Below are positions 25,128 through 34,228 of a stretch of DNA of 64,000 bases, one piece after another. Below the pieces are notes generated by a model. That model ran no database searches and was not told the origin of the DNA. It was given only the letters and a program-made list of their open reading frames with translations. The DNA comes from Halodesulfovibrio sp. (GTDB lineage Bacteria; Desulfobacterota; Desulfovibrionia; Desulfovibrionales; Desulfovibrionaceae). How positions within the stretch are numbered: position 1 is the first letter of the stretch; every line of letters starts with the position of its first letter. A program made the translations under genes and the position numbers. The DNA is taken from contig NZ_JADMLB010000003.1 in the NCBI RefSeq assembly GCF_015482765.1, positions 1-64,000 of the forward strand. The letters are read 5' to 3'.

Positions 25128-26111
25128 ATGACAGCTGAAGTTCACTTTATCGGCAACGTCCGTACCCAGTTTAACGACCTTGATGCATGCCCCAAACAAG
25201 GGAATGAAGGCGGGAAAGAAGCATGGGTTGAGTTGAAACCGGAATACGCTGAAGGACTGTCTGAAATATATGTAGGACAGAGCCTCGACCTGCTCACATG
25301 GTTTCATAAAGCAGACAGGGAGACCATGACGGTTCATCCTAGAGGTGACCGTTCACGTCCTAAACGCGGGGTATTTGCTACTCGCTCACCAGCCCGTCCT
25401 AACCCAATCGGTGTTCACACTGTAACCGTACTGGAAATTTCCGGTAATAAATTACGGGTTGAGCCACTTGAAGCGTTAGACAAAACACCTCTTATCGACA
25501 TCAAAAAGACACCGACGCCAAGTACCATGATTACTCCTCATGGCATTCGTCGTGAAGATATTGAAGTCATCACCTCTGTATGCAGCAGAGCATGGAGCAG
25601 AAGACTCTTTTCCGGCTTCAACGGCAATGCTTCCATCAGACTTGGTGATGCATGCCTCATGACAGCCACAGGGTCAGCGAAAGGGTGTCTTGAACCAAAA
25701 GATTTTGTTCTGGTTGATATTGCCAGCGGTGATATTCTTGCGGGCAGCAAACCTTCTTCTGAAGGCGAAATGCATCTCGAAATCTATCGCAACCAGCCAA
25801 AAGCTCGTGCCATTCTTCATACACACCCGCCTAAAATTCTGGCGCTGGGAGTGCTTGTTGAACCAGCTAAAATGCTGAAGCTTCCAATTTTTGAAACTGA
25901 GCTTATCGGCTCTCGCATGACAACTGCACCGGCATTTGAACCGGGGACTGTTGAACTGGCTAAGGCAACAGGACAAGCCGCAATCACTCACGATGCTGTG
26001 TACATGGAAAAACACGGTCTCGTCTGTTGGGCAGATACATTAAGCCATGCTCTCTCCCTAAGTGAAGAACTGGAACATTTGGCATCTATCCACGTAGATG
26101 TTGCTCGATAG
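25128..26111 (+). CDS. TrmO (tRNA t6A37 methyltransferase)-class II aldolase fusion
   Basis: A 327-residue two-domain protein in one uninterrupted frame. Residues about 1-130 are TrmO/TsaA-like (IGNVRTQF, DLLTWFHKAD, RGVFATRSPARPNPIGVHTV, TPLIDIK), which N6-methylates t6A at tRNA position 37 using S-adenosylmethionine. Residues about 145-327 are a class II aldolase/adducin domain with GFNGNAS, TATGSAKG, SSEGEMHLEIYR, a metal-binding HTHP and EKHGLVCW. Such aldolases cleave sugar phosphates such as fuculose-1-phosphate. The two activities have no evident biochemical link. The join (about 130-145) shows no leftover start codon with a ribosome site. Each domain is recognised clearly; what the fusion does is unknown. 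Confidence 0.85.
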   Translation: MTAEVHFIGNVRTQFNDLDACPKQGNEGGKEAWVELKPEYAEGLSEIYVGQSLDLLTWFHKADRETMTVHPRGDRSRPKRGVFATRSPARPNPIGVHTVTVLEISGNKLRVEPLEALDKTPLIDIKKTPTPSTMITPHGIRREDIEVITSVCSRAWSRRLFSGFNGNASIRLGDACLMTATGSAKGCLEPKDFVLVDIASGDILAGSKPSSEGEMHLEIYRNQPKARAILHTHPPKILALGVLVEPAKMLKLPIFETELIGSRMTTAPAFEPGTVELAKATGQAAITHDAVYMEKHGLVCWADTLSHALSLSEELEHLASIHVDVAR

Positions 26112-26378
26112 TACTCGTACAATATCCAAAAGCACCCCCTTTTCGAGTTTTGGAGGATCAGGAAACAGCTCCAATAGCCAAAATTCAGGGAAAATTTTCT
26201 GAAGCCACCAGAATCATTACAAAGCAATAGAGAGCACAAAAAGTAAAAAAGCGCCGTATTCCCTATGTTTTGTACCCTCAAGGTGTTGCCACCGGTTAAA
26301 TTATTAGTTAGGCATACAATTTACAAATTTGGAAATCCTTCCCGAAACATTATAACAAAGACTACCAAAGGGACTTAA

Positions 26379-26762
26379 ATGACAGACTTTACCCCTGACT
26401 TTGCGAAAACAGGTGGTCTTGTTCCCGCTATCGCTCAAGATGCAGCGACCGGCGAAGTGCTCATGATGGCCTATATGAATGAAGAAGCTTGGAACAGGAC
26501 TCTTGAAACGGGCGAAGCCCATTACTTTAGCCGCAGCCGTAACGCGCTTTGGCATAAAGGCAAAACGTCAGGACATACCCAGCATATCAAGGCCGTGCGC
26601 CTTGACTGCGACAGCGATACTATTCTGCTGATCGTAGAGCAAAAAGGCGGCGCGGCCTGCCATAAAGGGTATAAAAGCTGTTTTTATCGCGAACGTAACA
26701 ATGAAGGCGACATCTCAATCTGCTCGCCGTTAGTTTTCGACCCTAAGGAGGTCTACTCATAA
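26379..26762 (+). CDS. hisI: phosphoribosyl-AMP cyclohydrolase
   Basis: A 127-residue enzyme for the third step of histidine synthesis, opening the adenine ring of phosphoribosyl-AMP. Conserved parts: [40 protein letters not shown], the metal-binding DCDSD, and [13 protein letters not shown]. It lacks the HisE domain found fused in enterobacteria. The stop codon overlaps the ATG of hisG by one base (TAATG), so the two are translationally coupled. Confidence 0.95.
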   Translation: MTDFTPDFAKTGGLVPAIAQDAATGEVLMMAYMNEEAWNRTLETGEAHYFSRSRNALWHKGKTSGHTQHIKAVRLDCDSDTILLIVEQKGGAACHKGYKSCFYRERNNEGDISICSPLVFDPKEVYS

Positions 26763-27646
26763 TGTCTTCTACCAATCCTATTATCAAACTCGGTCTGCCT
26801 AAAGGCTCTCTTGAAAAACCAACCCTCAGCCTCTTCGAGCGTTCCGGTTGGAAAATTCACCAGCACCACAGAAACTACTTTCCGGAAATCAATGATCCGG
26901 AAATTACCGCGCGTCTTTGCCGCGTTCAGGAAATCCCTTCGTACATTGAAGACGGAATCCTTGACGTAGGTCTTACTGGTAAAGACTGGCTGCTGGAAAC
27001 AGGTGCTGATGTTAAAGTTGTTTCAGACCTTGTATACTCTAAGGTTTCCAACCGCCCTGCCCGCTGGGTGCTTGCTGTAGCTGGCGACTCTCCGTACAAA
27101 CGTCCGGAAGATCTCGCAGGCAAACGCATTGCAACCGAACTGCTCGGCGTTACGAAAAAATATTTTGAAGATGCTAACATCGACGTAGATGTTCAGTACT
27201 CATGGGGTGCAACAGAAGCAAAAGTAGTTGAAGGACTCGCTGATGCTATTGTTGAAGTAACCGAAACAGGTACTACCATCCGTGCACACGGCCTGCGTAT
27301 TATCGCAGAAGTACTTGTTACCAACACCCAGCTTGTAACCAGTGAAGCAGCATGGGCTGATCCTGAAAAACGCCGCAAAATCGAACAGATTGATCTGCTG
27401 CTTCAGGGTGCTCTGCGTGCAGAATCACTTGTCGGCCTCAAAATGAACGTACCAAGTGACAAGCTTCCTGAAATTCTGAATGAAATTCCATCACTGAACT
27501 CCCCGACCATTGCAGAGCTTAAAGATACTGCATGGCACTCTGTTGAAATCGTGGTGGATCAAGGTCTTGTTCGTGACCTTATCCCGCGCCTGAAAGCAGA
27601 AGGTGCGGAAGGCATTATCGAATACGCACTGAACAAAGTTATCTAG
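26762..27646 (+). CDS. hisG: ATP phosphoribosyltransferase, long form
   Basis: A 294-residue long-form HisG that starts histidine synthesis by joining ATP and PRPP. KLGLPKGSLEKPTLSLFERSGW opens the catalytic lobe; DVGLTGKDWLLE and DAIVEVTETGTTIRAHGL are typical. The C-terminal part (about 220-294) is the ACT/PII-like regulatory domain through which histidine inhibits long forms. It overlaps hisI by one base, and AAGGAGG lies inside the end of hisI. Other his genes are elsewhere. Confidence 0.95.
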   Translation: MSSTNPIIKLGLPKGSLEKPTLSLFERSGWKIHQHHRNYFPEINDPEITARLCRVQEIPSYIEDGILDVGLTGKDWLLETGADVKVVSDLVYSKVSNRPARWVLAVAGDSPYKRPEDLAGKRIATELLGVTKKYFEDANIDVDVQYSWGATEAKVVEGLADAIVEVTETGTTIRAHGLRIIAEVLVTNTQLVTSEAAWADPEKRRKIEQIDLLLQGALRAESLVGLKMNVPSDKLPEILNEIPSLNSPTIAELKDTAWHSVEIVVDQGLVRDLIPRLKAEGAEGIIEYALNKVI

Positions 27647-27753
27647 CCTGTTCATCGAACATGATACGTCCGCAACAGTTGCGGCATGTGTGCGCTAAAT
27701 CCGACACTGCGTTAAAACACACATGAAAAAGCGTATCGACGAGATATGACATA

Positions 27754-27789
27754 AAAAGGGTGAGTTGATTACAATCAACTCACCCTTTT
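27754..27789. terminator. bidirectional terminator between hisG and fliW
   Basis: AAAAGGGTGAGTTGATT, short loop, AATCAACTCACCCTTTT: a 17-bp stem ending both the his unit and the flagellar operon. Confidence 0.93.
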
Positions 27790-27821
27790 CTTTTCACTCA
27801 AGATCGGTCGCAACGGCGAAA

Positions 27822-28271
27822 CTATTTGCCTTCTATATTCAAATAAAGTTGCGTCGGTACATTTTTGTCCGTCAATGGAGTTTGCACACCACGACGACTC
27901 TTTCTGTTCACCAGAATCGGGCCGGAAAGGTTCAACGCAGTGTTTTCCGGTCTTCCATGAGGTATGGTCACTGTTACCAACACGGCGACATCAGCCGGAT
28001 CATCAACCTGCAAGGTTTCTTCATCCACTGAGTTAATGACAACAGGATAGTCATCAATAAAGCTGTATGGGTCTGCCACAAGGAAGCCCAGGTTAGGGGC
28101 GTCCATACTTTGCAGAACAAGAAATGGTGACGCATCCCGAAGCTGTAACAACGTAAAGCTGTGATGATCTTCAAAACCCAACAGTCCACGGGGAAACTCA
28201 ATGACTTTGTCCATAGAGATACTCTGTGTACCAATTCGGGTTTCGATTACTATTTCTTTTTGCTTTTCCAT
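27822..28271 (-). CDS. fliW: flagellar assembly factor FliW
   Basis: A 149-residue FliW. Begins with the typical [26 protein letters not shown] and carries the family segment [12 protein letters not shown]. FliW binds CsrA and blocks it until flagellin appears, then swaps to flagellin, so flagellin translation follows export. The gene begins 22 bases inside csrA, which ties their translation. Last gene of the flgF-fliW operon, before a strong terminator. Confidence 0.95.
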   Translation of the reverse strand: MEKQKEIVIETRIGTQSISMDKVIEFPRGLLGFEDHHSFTLLQLRDASPFLVLQSMDAPNLGFLVADPYSFIDDYPVVINSVDEETLQVDDPADVAVLVTVTIPHGRPENTALNLSGPILVNRKSRRGVQTPLTDKNVPTQLYLNIEGK

Positions 28272-28486
28272 AATTCTGTAGCCATTAAAAAGTCTGTGTC
28301 GAGCGTTTCACTTGCCTGACGGTTCTGTTCTTTAATTCGCAAATAAACTTCTTCGCGGTATACCGGCATTCCATCCGGTATATCCAATCCAATTTTTACC
28401 TGCTTTCCTTGTACACTGAGGACTGTGACCTTTATGTTGTCCCCTATGCACAAGCTCTCCCCCGCGCGTCGGGTCAGTATAAGCAT
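28250..28486 (-). CDS. csrA: carbon storage / flagellin translation regulator CsrA
   Basis: A 78-residue Csr[17 protein letters not shown] at the N-terminus and [20 protein letters not shown] are the RNA-binding strands; the C-terminal tail is longer than in E. coli CsrA (61 residues), as in FliW-regulated CsrA proteins where the extension contacts FliW. A GTG at 28495 would add three residues; ATG 28486 gives the universal MLILTRR start. Binds GGA motifs in mRNA leaders, chiefly flagellin mRNA in this context. Confidence 0.95.
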   Translation of the reverse strand: MLILTRRAGESLCIGDNIKVTVLSVQGKQVKIGLDIPDGMPVYREEVYLRIKEQNRQASETLDTDFLMATELWKSKKK

Positions 28487-28581
28487 AGGCGTCACTACTC
28501 TTGCTGAGGTTTATGACAAAAACCTGCTGTCGCAGGAACAACTGCGACAAACGGCATCCGCCATTTCACAGTGTTTTCAAC

Positions 28582-30672
28582 TTAGTTAGGCATCCCCGCA
28601 ATTACCTGCATCATATCTTCCGCAGAAGTAATAAGCTTTGCTGCCGCCTTGTAGGAATGCTGGAATCTCGTCATTTCGGAAATATCAGCATCCAAATTAC
28701 TGCCGTGTATTGTGGCATTCTGACGAGAAAGGTCAAGTAGCAGGGCTTCATTAAATTGCGTTTTGTATAATGCCTTCGTTGCATCATCTTTTGCCTGAGC
28801 ACTCAACGTAGAATAGTACTCACGGGCACTCACTGTTTTTGTTGCTTCTCCAGGTGTGCTGAACGAGAATGAAGCCTCTTTCAACGCACCAATGGATCGT
28901 GCAGTATCATTACTTTCTACTGCAACAGAACCTGCGTTGTTTACAACACCTGCGTTAATTGCAGCTGCATCTTCACGAACTCGCTCATGCACTTCCATAT
29001 TCTTTGCAGATGTTCCTGCAAAAAAAGTATTCATCCCTAAAGCGGCAAACAAGTGAGAGCTGTCTTCACCAAAAGAAAGCGTATGATTCTCTGCAGCAGT
29101 AATGTGCAACGTATTGTTTTCAACAGTCGCAGATCCAAACTGTCCCAGAGAACTGTTAATAGCATCACGCACGTTGTTCAAAGAATGAACAGTCGGATCA
29201 AAATCACGGACATACGGCGCGACACCAGAAAAATCTATTATTCCGTAAGCGGTTGTCGGTGCAGGCTTACCTGTTTCCGCGTTTGTAGCAAACAACGTCA
29301 TCTTACCGGCAGATACGCTTGTAGCGGTTGCAAGCCCGGAACTGTTGCCTGCTAACGGCACATCAGCATTTACTACACTGTTTGTAGCGCTGATTTCGGA
29401 ATGAACTGCGGTTGAAGCACCTTGTGCATGCACCGCATTCACTGCTGTAATAATGGTAGACGCAAGGTCATCCAGCTTCTCGGCATAATTACCAAGCTTA
29501 TTGTCACGCAGCTGCATCAATCCGGCAATCTGCCCACCGGTAATGCGTAGCTCGTTATCGCTTCCGTCAAAAAAGGTCTGCGGTGTTAAGTTAACACGCC
29601 CCTGAGGGGTAAATCCGGTTACATGCTGTTTAGGGATTATCGCAAACGTGTCCCCTGCTGCCAGCAAGCCGGAGTTAGCATTAAAAGTCACTGCCAGCTT
29701 CTGTACAGATGGAGCTGTACCATTTGAGGCTACGGCAAATTGTAAATCATTACCTTCAGCATCCGACAACCATGAACGCTTGCCATCAAGCGATGCTCTG
29801 AAGCGAACATCTCCCGTTCCGACAGCTCCCCCTTGAGTGATCTCAAGAACAACTTCGCGGGAAGATCTGCCTTCAAAACTGACAGTACCATCAAAACTTG
29901 ATGCCGGAGTCAGGCGGGAAGTGATGGAGGGTTCGCTCAACTGTAACGTATATGCAGATGTTGCATCCACCAACGTGAATCCGGAACGAGTGGAAACCTG
30001 CATCTGCTCACGGGTATTAATACTGGTCTCAATGTCCAGTTTTTCTGAAATAGCATGGACAATCGCGTTCCGCTCTTGAATAAGATCACTGCGTGCACCA
30101 ACACTTTCTGGAGATGCCAAACGCGCATTTACATCCACGAGAGCCTGCAATTTATCGTTAAGCTCTACGAGAGATTCCTGAACGCCTTCAGCCAGAGCCT
30201 GAGATGTTGAATCCAGCATTTCCCGCTGGCCTCGTAACATCTGAACCAACGAATCCGCGCCATCCAGTACACTTTGTCTGGATTCTTCATCCTGCGGCTT
30301 CATGCTCAGTATTTTCCAGTTATCAAAAAAATGGCTGATCGTATCTTGTGACCCCAGAACTTCTTCTGTGGCGAACATGGAATCAATATTCAGTAACATC
30401 TCATGTTGGCTGTCCCAGCGCGCAAAGTCGGATGTTCGAGCCACCTTCTGCTGCTCAACCTGCTCAACAAAACGGGATACCACCTCGTTACCAGTCGTAC
30501 TGATATTCATAAGACCCGGCAGATAATAGATACCGGTGCTTTGACCAGACTGGTCGGCAGGCACAATATTTCCAGTATTACGAACCGGAATATTGCTATC
30601 AGTAAGCTTTATATCCTTAGGAGGAGTGTAGACGGTATTTCCGCCTAAATTAAGTAACGAGGTTATAGCCAT
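28582..30672 (-). CDS. flgK: flagellar hook-associated protein 1
   Basis: A 696-residue FlgK, the first hook-filament junction protein, exported through the flagellar channel. The N-terminus differs from rod proteins by lacking a strict MSSLL start but has the DFARWDSQHEMLLNIDSMF helix region, and the C-terminal coiled-coil helix FQHSYKAAAKLITSAEDMMQVI ends the protein as in FlgK/FlgE. The variable middle (about 230-560) is long. It starts directly after the flgN stop. FlgL, its usual neighbour, is not found between it and csrA. Confidence 0.9.
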   Translation of the reverse strand: MAITSLLNLGGNTVYTPPKDIKLTDSNIPVRNTGNIVPADQSGQSTGIYYLPGLMNISTTGNEVVSRFVEQVEQQKVARTSDFARWDSQHEMLLNIDSMFATEEVLGSQDTISHFFDNWKILSMKPQDEESRQSVLDGADSLVQMLRGQREMLDSTSQALAEGVQESLVELNDKLQALVDVNARLASPESVGARSDLIQERNAIVHAISEKLDIETSINTREQMQVSTRSGFTLVDATSAYTLQLSEPSITSRLTPASSFDGTVSFEGRSSREVVLEITQGGAVGTGDVRFRASLDGKRSWLSDAEGNDLQFAVASNGTAPSVQKLAVTFNANSGLLAAGDTFAIIPKQHVTGFTPQGRVNLTPQTFFDGSDNELRITGGQIAGLMQLRDNKLGNYAEKLDDLASTIITAVNAVHAQGASTAVHSEISATNSVVNADVPLAGNSSGLATATSVSAGKMTLFATNAETGKPAPTTAYGIIDFSGVAPYVRDFDPTVHSLNNVRDAINSSLGQFGSATVENNTLHITAAENHTLSFGEDSSHLFAALGMNTFFAGTSAKNMEVHERVREDAAAINAGVVNNAGSVAVESNDTARSIGALKEASFSFSTPGEATKTVSAREYYSTLSAQAKDDATKALYKTQFNEALLLDLSRQNATIHGSNLDADISEMTRFQHSYKAAAKLITSAEDMMQVIAGMPN

Positions 30673-31137
30673 TTACAGTCTCCCGTGTATCAGTACGGCC
30701 TCCGGACGACTTTGCGTGTATGCTCCGGTTCTTCCGTAGGTAGCGTTGTTGCGTGGTTGAATTTGACTTTGCAGGTGGTTAAGCAGTGCCTGACTCTGGT
30801 CATGCAGAGCCATTGCCAGTTCAGCATTCATTGATGCCTGTCGGGAACAGCGCTTTTCCAACACATCTATGCGCTGAAGCAGAGCATTCAGTTCTACCTG
30901 CTCTTCTTCCGCAAGAATCTGGATAACATCAGCCAGACGTTGCCCCCCCAAAGATTCTTTCAACGTAGTACGCTCATTTGCAATCTGACGCATGAGTTCA
31001 TGGATCGAAAACTCAAGAGCGGTAATAGATTCCGGTTTGCGCTCGCGTAACTCGGCAAACTCTTCCGCAAGTAATGTCTCAAGCACCTCAAGTGCTTTTT
31101 CCTGACGATGTAAATTCTGGTAGGTTTCGGTGTACAT
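30673..31137 (-). CDS. flgN: FlgN-family flagellar export chaperone
   Basis: A 154-residue, almost wholly helical protein with heptad patterns (YQNLHRQEKALEVLETLLAE and later LLQRIDVLEKRC), typical of FlgN, the cytosolic chaperone for FlgK and FlgL. The family is weakly conserved, so the call leans on position: it lies between flgJ and flgK, with its stop touching the flgK start. Ends in a Gln/Arg-rich tail. Confidence 0.8.
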   Translation of the reverse strand: MYTETYQNLHRQEKALEVLETLLAEEFAELRERKPESITALEFSIHELMRQIANERTTLKESLGGQRLADVIQILAEEEQVELNALLQRIDVLEKRCSRQASMNAELAMALHDQSQALLNHLQSQIQPRNNATYGRTGAYTQSRPEAVLIHGRL

Positions 31138-31147
31138 GGTATCTCCT

Positions 31148-32362
31148 TTACGTTACCCGTCCGATGGGAAGCCCCGCCATCAGGCGAGATCTGATCTGTT
31201 GAGGGTTCCATGCAAGTTCGCCCTGTCGCACTTCAAAGTGCAAATGAGGCCCTGTGGAACGTCCTGTACTACCTACTTCAGCAATTTTCCTGCCAGCCGT
31301 GATCGTTTCTCCGACTTTTACATCCAATTTGCTGTTGTGACCGTAATAACTGCGCCATCCATTAGGGTGTTCCAGAACTACCAGTTTGCCGTATCCTTTT
31401 TTTTCACCGGAAAAGATGACCTTGCCATCCCACGCTGCCGCAACGGAATCACCGGTCTTTCCGGCAATATCCACTCCGCTGTGCCACGCTTTCTTTCCAG
31501 TAAAAGGATCCTTTCTCCAACCGAAGTTAGAAGAGATAGGCCCGGGAAGCGGCCAGTTTATCGTCGCCATATCAGGACTAGGCTCAAGCGGCCCGCCCAT
31601 ACCGATAATTTGTGATGCTCCATTTGAAGCATCTACTCGCACCGGTGTTACCAAATCCTCTTCCACCGCCTGCGGCACGCTCTTCACAGGCTCTGCCATT
31701 GCCTGTAATGCCGGATCATCTTCCGGAGGATCAGCAACCACACGATCAGGATTTGCTATAAATTCCATTTCTAACTGACGCCCCAGCTCTTCCACATTTT
31801 CTTTCACATCCTTATCAGTCATCACCTGTAAGTTTGTGTTGATCACACGGGTTGCTGTTGTATCAGTTTCCATTTCCTGTTCTTCCATAGGAGAATAAAG
31901 ATCATCTGGAGGAACAGTACTTACTTCTTTTGCCTGTGCCGCATGAGCCTTAACTCTCGCAAACACATCTGAAGAAGAAAGATCACGGAGAGCAACTGTG
32001 CCCCCCTTACTGTTTGTATCGCGGCTTGCATCGCCCAGCTTATCTGAAAGCTGTCTGTACAACATATCTGCCAGACCGATACCTCCTGACTGGGACATCT
32101 TGGTAGACAGCTCCTGATCAAGCATACTCTGCCACATCTTTTCCTCACGGCTTTTAAACATACCGCTTTTAGGAACAGTGTTACGCATCTGCTGCCACAT
32201 TTTCTGAATGAATATTGATTCAAACCCTTCAACAGCTTCACGCAGCTTTGCATTATCAGCCACACCGCCCTTTTTCAGGGCGGTGAGCTGTTTTGATTTT
32301 GCTTTAAGCTGCTGTGCGCCGATAGAAGCATTCAGCATTTCAGAATCTACAGGAGCTACCAT
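31148..32362 (-). CDS. flgJ: FlgJ-type rod protein fused to M23 endopeptidase
   Basis: A 404-residue protein. Residues about 30-110 are the FlgJ rod-cap domain (LREAVEGFESIFIQKMWQQM, MWQSMLDQELSTKMSQSGGI). A Pro/Val-rich linker follows. Residues about 270-395 are an M23/LytM peptidase with the zinc ligands in WHSGVDIAG and PHLHFEV. E. coli FlgJ has a glucosaminidase instead; here wall passage of the rod would be by cutting peptide cross-links. ATG 32362, with GGAGG inside the end of flgI, is preferred to the frame opening at 32395, which overlaps flgI. No signal peptide; exported by the flagellar apparatus. Confidence 0.88.
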   Translation of the reverse strand: MVAPVDSEMLNASIGAQQLKAKSKQLTALKKGGVADNAKLREAVEGFESIFIQKMWQQMRNTVPKSGMFKSREEKMWQSMLDQELSTKMSQSGGIGLADMLYRQLSDKLGDASRDTNSKGGTVALRDLSSSDVFARVKAHAAQAKEVSTVPPDDLYSPMEEQEMETDTTATRVINTNLQVMTDKDVKENVEELGRQLEMEFIANPDRVVADPPEDDPALQAMAEPVKSVPQAVEEDLVTPVRVDASNGASQIIGMGGPLEPSPDMATINWPLPGPISSNFGWRKDPFTGKKAWHSGVDIAGKTGDSVAAAWDGKVIFSGEKKGYGKLVVLEHPNGWRSYYGHNSKLDVKVGETITAGRKIAEVGSTGRSTGPHLHFEVRQGELAWNPQQIRSRLMAGLPIGRVT

Positions 32363-32363
32363 G

Positions 32364-33473
32364 TTAGATGACCTCCAGTTCCGCATGCAGCGCACCGGCT
32401 GCTTTCAGAGCATTGAGGATTGAGATGAGATCACGCGGTGTCGCGCCAATTGCATTCAAACCGTCTGTAAGTTCCTGAAGTGTTGCGCCTTCCATAAGGA
32501 CAAGACGCTTGTTCTCTTCTTTTACTTTTACGTTTGTCTGCGGTGTAGTGACTGTTTTACCTTCGGAGAACGGATTAGGCTGTGAAACCTTCTCGTCTTC
32601 CTGAACAACAACCTGCAAGGAACCATGAGCGATAGCTACTGGTGAAATCCGTACATTCGCGCCGACAACAACGGTACCTGTATTTTCATCTACAACAACG
32701 CGTGCTTTTTGATCCGGTGTTACTTCAATGTTCTCAATGGCTGCCATCAGCGGTACAATATTGTTTCTGTACTGCGGGGGAACATCCAATGTGATTGTGG
32801 AAATATCTCTAGCAAACGCAAAGTTGCCGCCAATTGCTCTATTCAGGCTTTGTACCACCTGATTTGTTGTCGAAAAATCACCGTTATGCATGTTCAGGGT
32901 CAAACTTTCCTGACTGTTAAACTCAAACGGAACAGAACGTTCAACGTTCATACCGTTAGGGATACGTCCAACAGTGGTAATGTTTTTCTGCACCTTGGCG
33001 GCCTTACCTTCAGCAGAAAATCCACCAATGGCGACAGGGCCCTGTGCAAGGCCATAGACCTGCCCATCAATACCTTTCAACGGTGTCATAAGAAGAACAC
33101 CGCCCAAAAGACTTTTAGCATCACCAAGACTGGAAACGGTAACGTCTATACGGGAACCCGGCTTTGCAGAAACAGGCAACTTGGCGGTTACCATAACTGC
33201 TGCGATGTTTTTAGACTTAATGTCATTAGGGCTTACGCTGACACCCATTTTTTCCAGCATGTTAACAACTGCACGTGTGGTAAACGTAGAAGATGTACTA
33301 TCCCCTGTGCCGCTGAGACCTGAAATAAGACCGTACCCGACAAGTTGGTTATCACGTACGCCGCCAAAATCGGCGATATCTTTAATGCGCACTGCTCCGG
33401 CAGTTTGCGGAAGCGCTGCTGCCGCAAAAAATGCAAAAACTAACAGTACTGCGATGTGTTGAATGCGTTTCAT
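32364..33473 (-). CDS. flgI: flagellar P-ring protein FlgI
   Basis: A 369-residue P-ring subunit with a Sec signal peptide (about 1-26, [19 protein letters not shown]). The start of the mature protein [26 protein letters not shown] is highly characteristic, as are [27 protein letters not shown] and [24 protein letters not shown] at the end. Assembles around the rod in the periplasm with help from FlgA, encoded two genes upstream. Overlap-free but tightly packed with flgJ. Confidence 0.95.
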   Translation of the reverse strand: MKRIQHIAVLLVFAFFAAAALPQTAGAVRIKDIADFGGVRDNQLVGYGLISGLSGTGDSTSSTFTTRAVVNMLEKMGVSVSPNDIKSKNIAAVMVTAKLPVSAKPGSRIDVTVSSLGDAKSLLGGVLLMTPLKGIDGQVYGLAQGPVAIGGFSAEGKAAKVQKNITTVGRIPNGMNVERSVPFEFNSQESLTLNMHNGDFSTTNQVVQSLNRAIGGNFAFARDISTITLDVPPQYRNNIVPLMAAIENIEVTPDQKARVVVDENTGTVVVGANVRISPVAIAHGSLQVVVQEDEKVSQPNPFSEGKTVTTPQTNVKVKEENKRLVLMEGATLQELTDGLNAIGATPRDLISILNALKAAGALHAELEVI

Positions 33474-33488
33474 ACTTTTCTACCTATC

Positions 33489-34178
33489 CTAGAACGGCCA
33501 CACGGTATCCATAAGGCGTGTAATCCAACCTGGCTTCTGCTTGTCTGCAATAACACCTTCACCGAAGTATTTAATACGGGCATTCGCAACCTGACTGGAA
33601 AGAATGCTGTTGTTATCTGCAATATCTCTGGCGCGGATTAAGCCGGTGAGCATCAAGTATTGCGTTTCACTGTTAACCTGTGTCTCGCGAACACCTTCAA
33701 TCTGAAGCAGACCTCCGGGGCTTACTCGGAGTACGCGGCATGCAACGGTTGCAGTAAACTTGTTCTCACGGTTTGTTTCACCCTCACCGTTAAATTTGGT
33801 TTTGGCACTCGCCTTCACCATCGGATTCGATATCGAACCGAGCAATGGAAGTGACGACTTGCCAAGAAACGCATCAACACCAAGGTCAATAGAAGAATCT
33901 TTGTCGCTTGTTGTATCTGCCTTATTCTGGGCGCTTGCATTTTCAACAATGTTCACCATTACGATATCACCAACGCGACGAGCACGGTTATCTGCAAACA
34001 GAAAATCTGCATTGGTCGGCTGGAAAAGTGACCCCGGATTAGCTCTGGCCATCTCTGGAGTGAGCATTTGCGGCGGCTCAGCAACCGGCATGGATGGAAC
34101 CGGCTTTTCTTTGGCAGCCTGACACCCCGTCAACATGAGTGCTGCCAGAATGATGACAGTGTAAAAACGAACATTCAT
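33489..34178 (-). CDS. flgH: flagellar L-ring lipoprotein FlgH
   Basis: A 229-residue outer-membrane L-ring protein. ATG 34178 gives a lipoprotein signal peptide with lipobox LTGC (Cys about residue 19) and has GAGG 6 bases upstream; the longer frame from 34223 would bury it and is not used. Family marks: GSLFQPTNADFLFADNRARRVGDIVMVNIVE and LQIEGVRETQVNSETQYLMLTGLIR. Forms the outer bushing with FlgI. Confidence 0.95.
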   Translation of the reverse strand: MNVRFYTVIILAALMLTGCQAAKEKPVPSMPVAEPPQMLTPEMARANPGSLFQPTNADFLFADNRARRVGDIVMVNIVENASAQNKADTTSDKDSSIDLGVDAFLGKSSLPLLGSISNPMVKASAKTKFNGEGETNRENKFTATVACRVLRVSPGGLLQIEGVRETQVNSETQYLMLTGLIRARDIADNNSILSSQVANARIKYFGEGVIADKQKPGWITRLMDTVWPF

Positions 34179-34228
34179 GGAATACCTCGTACTCAAAAAA
34201 CTGTGTTTATCCGCTATCCTCAAGGGTT

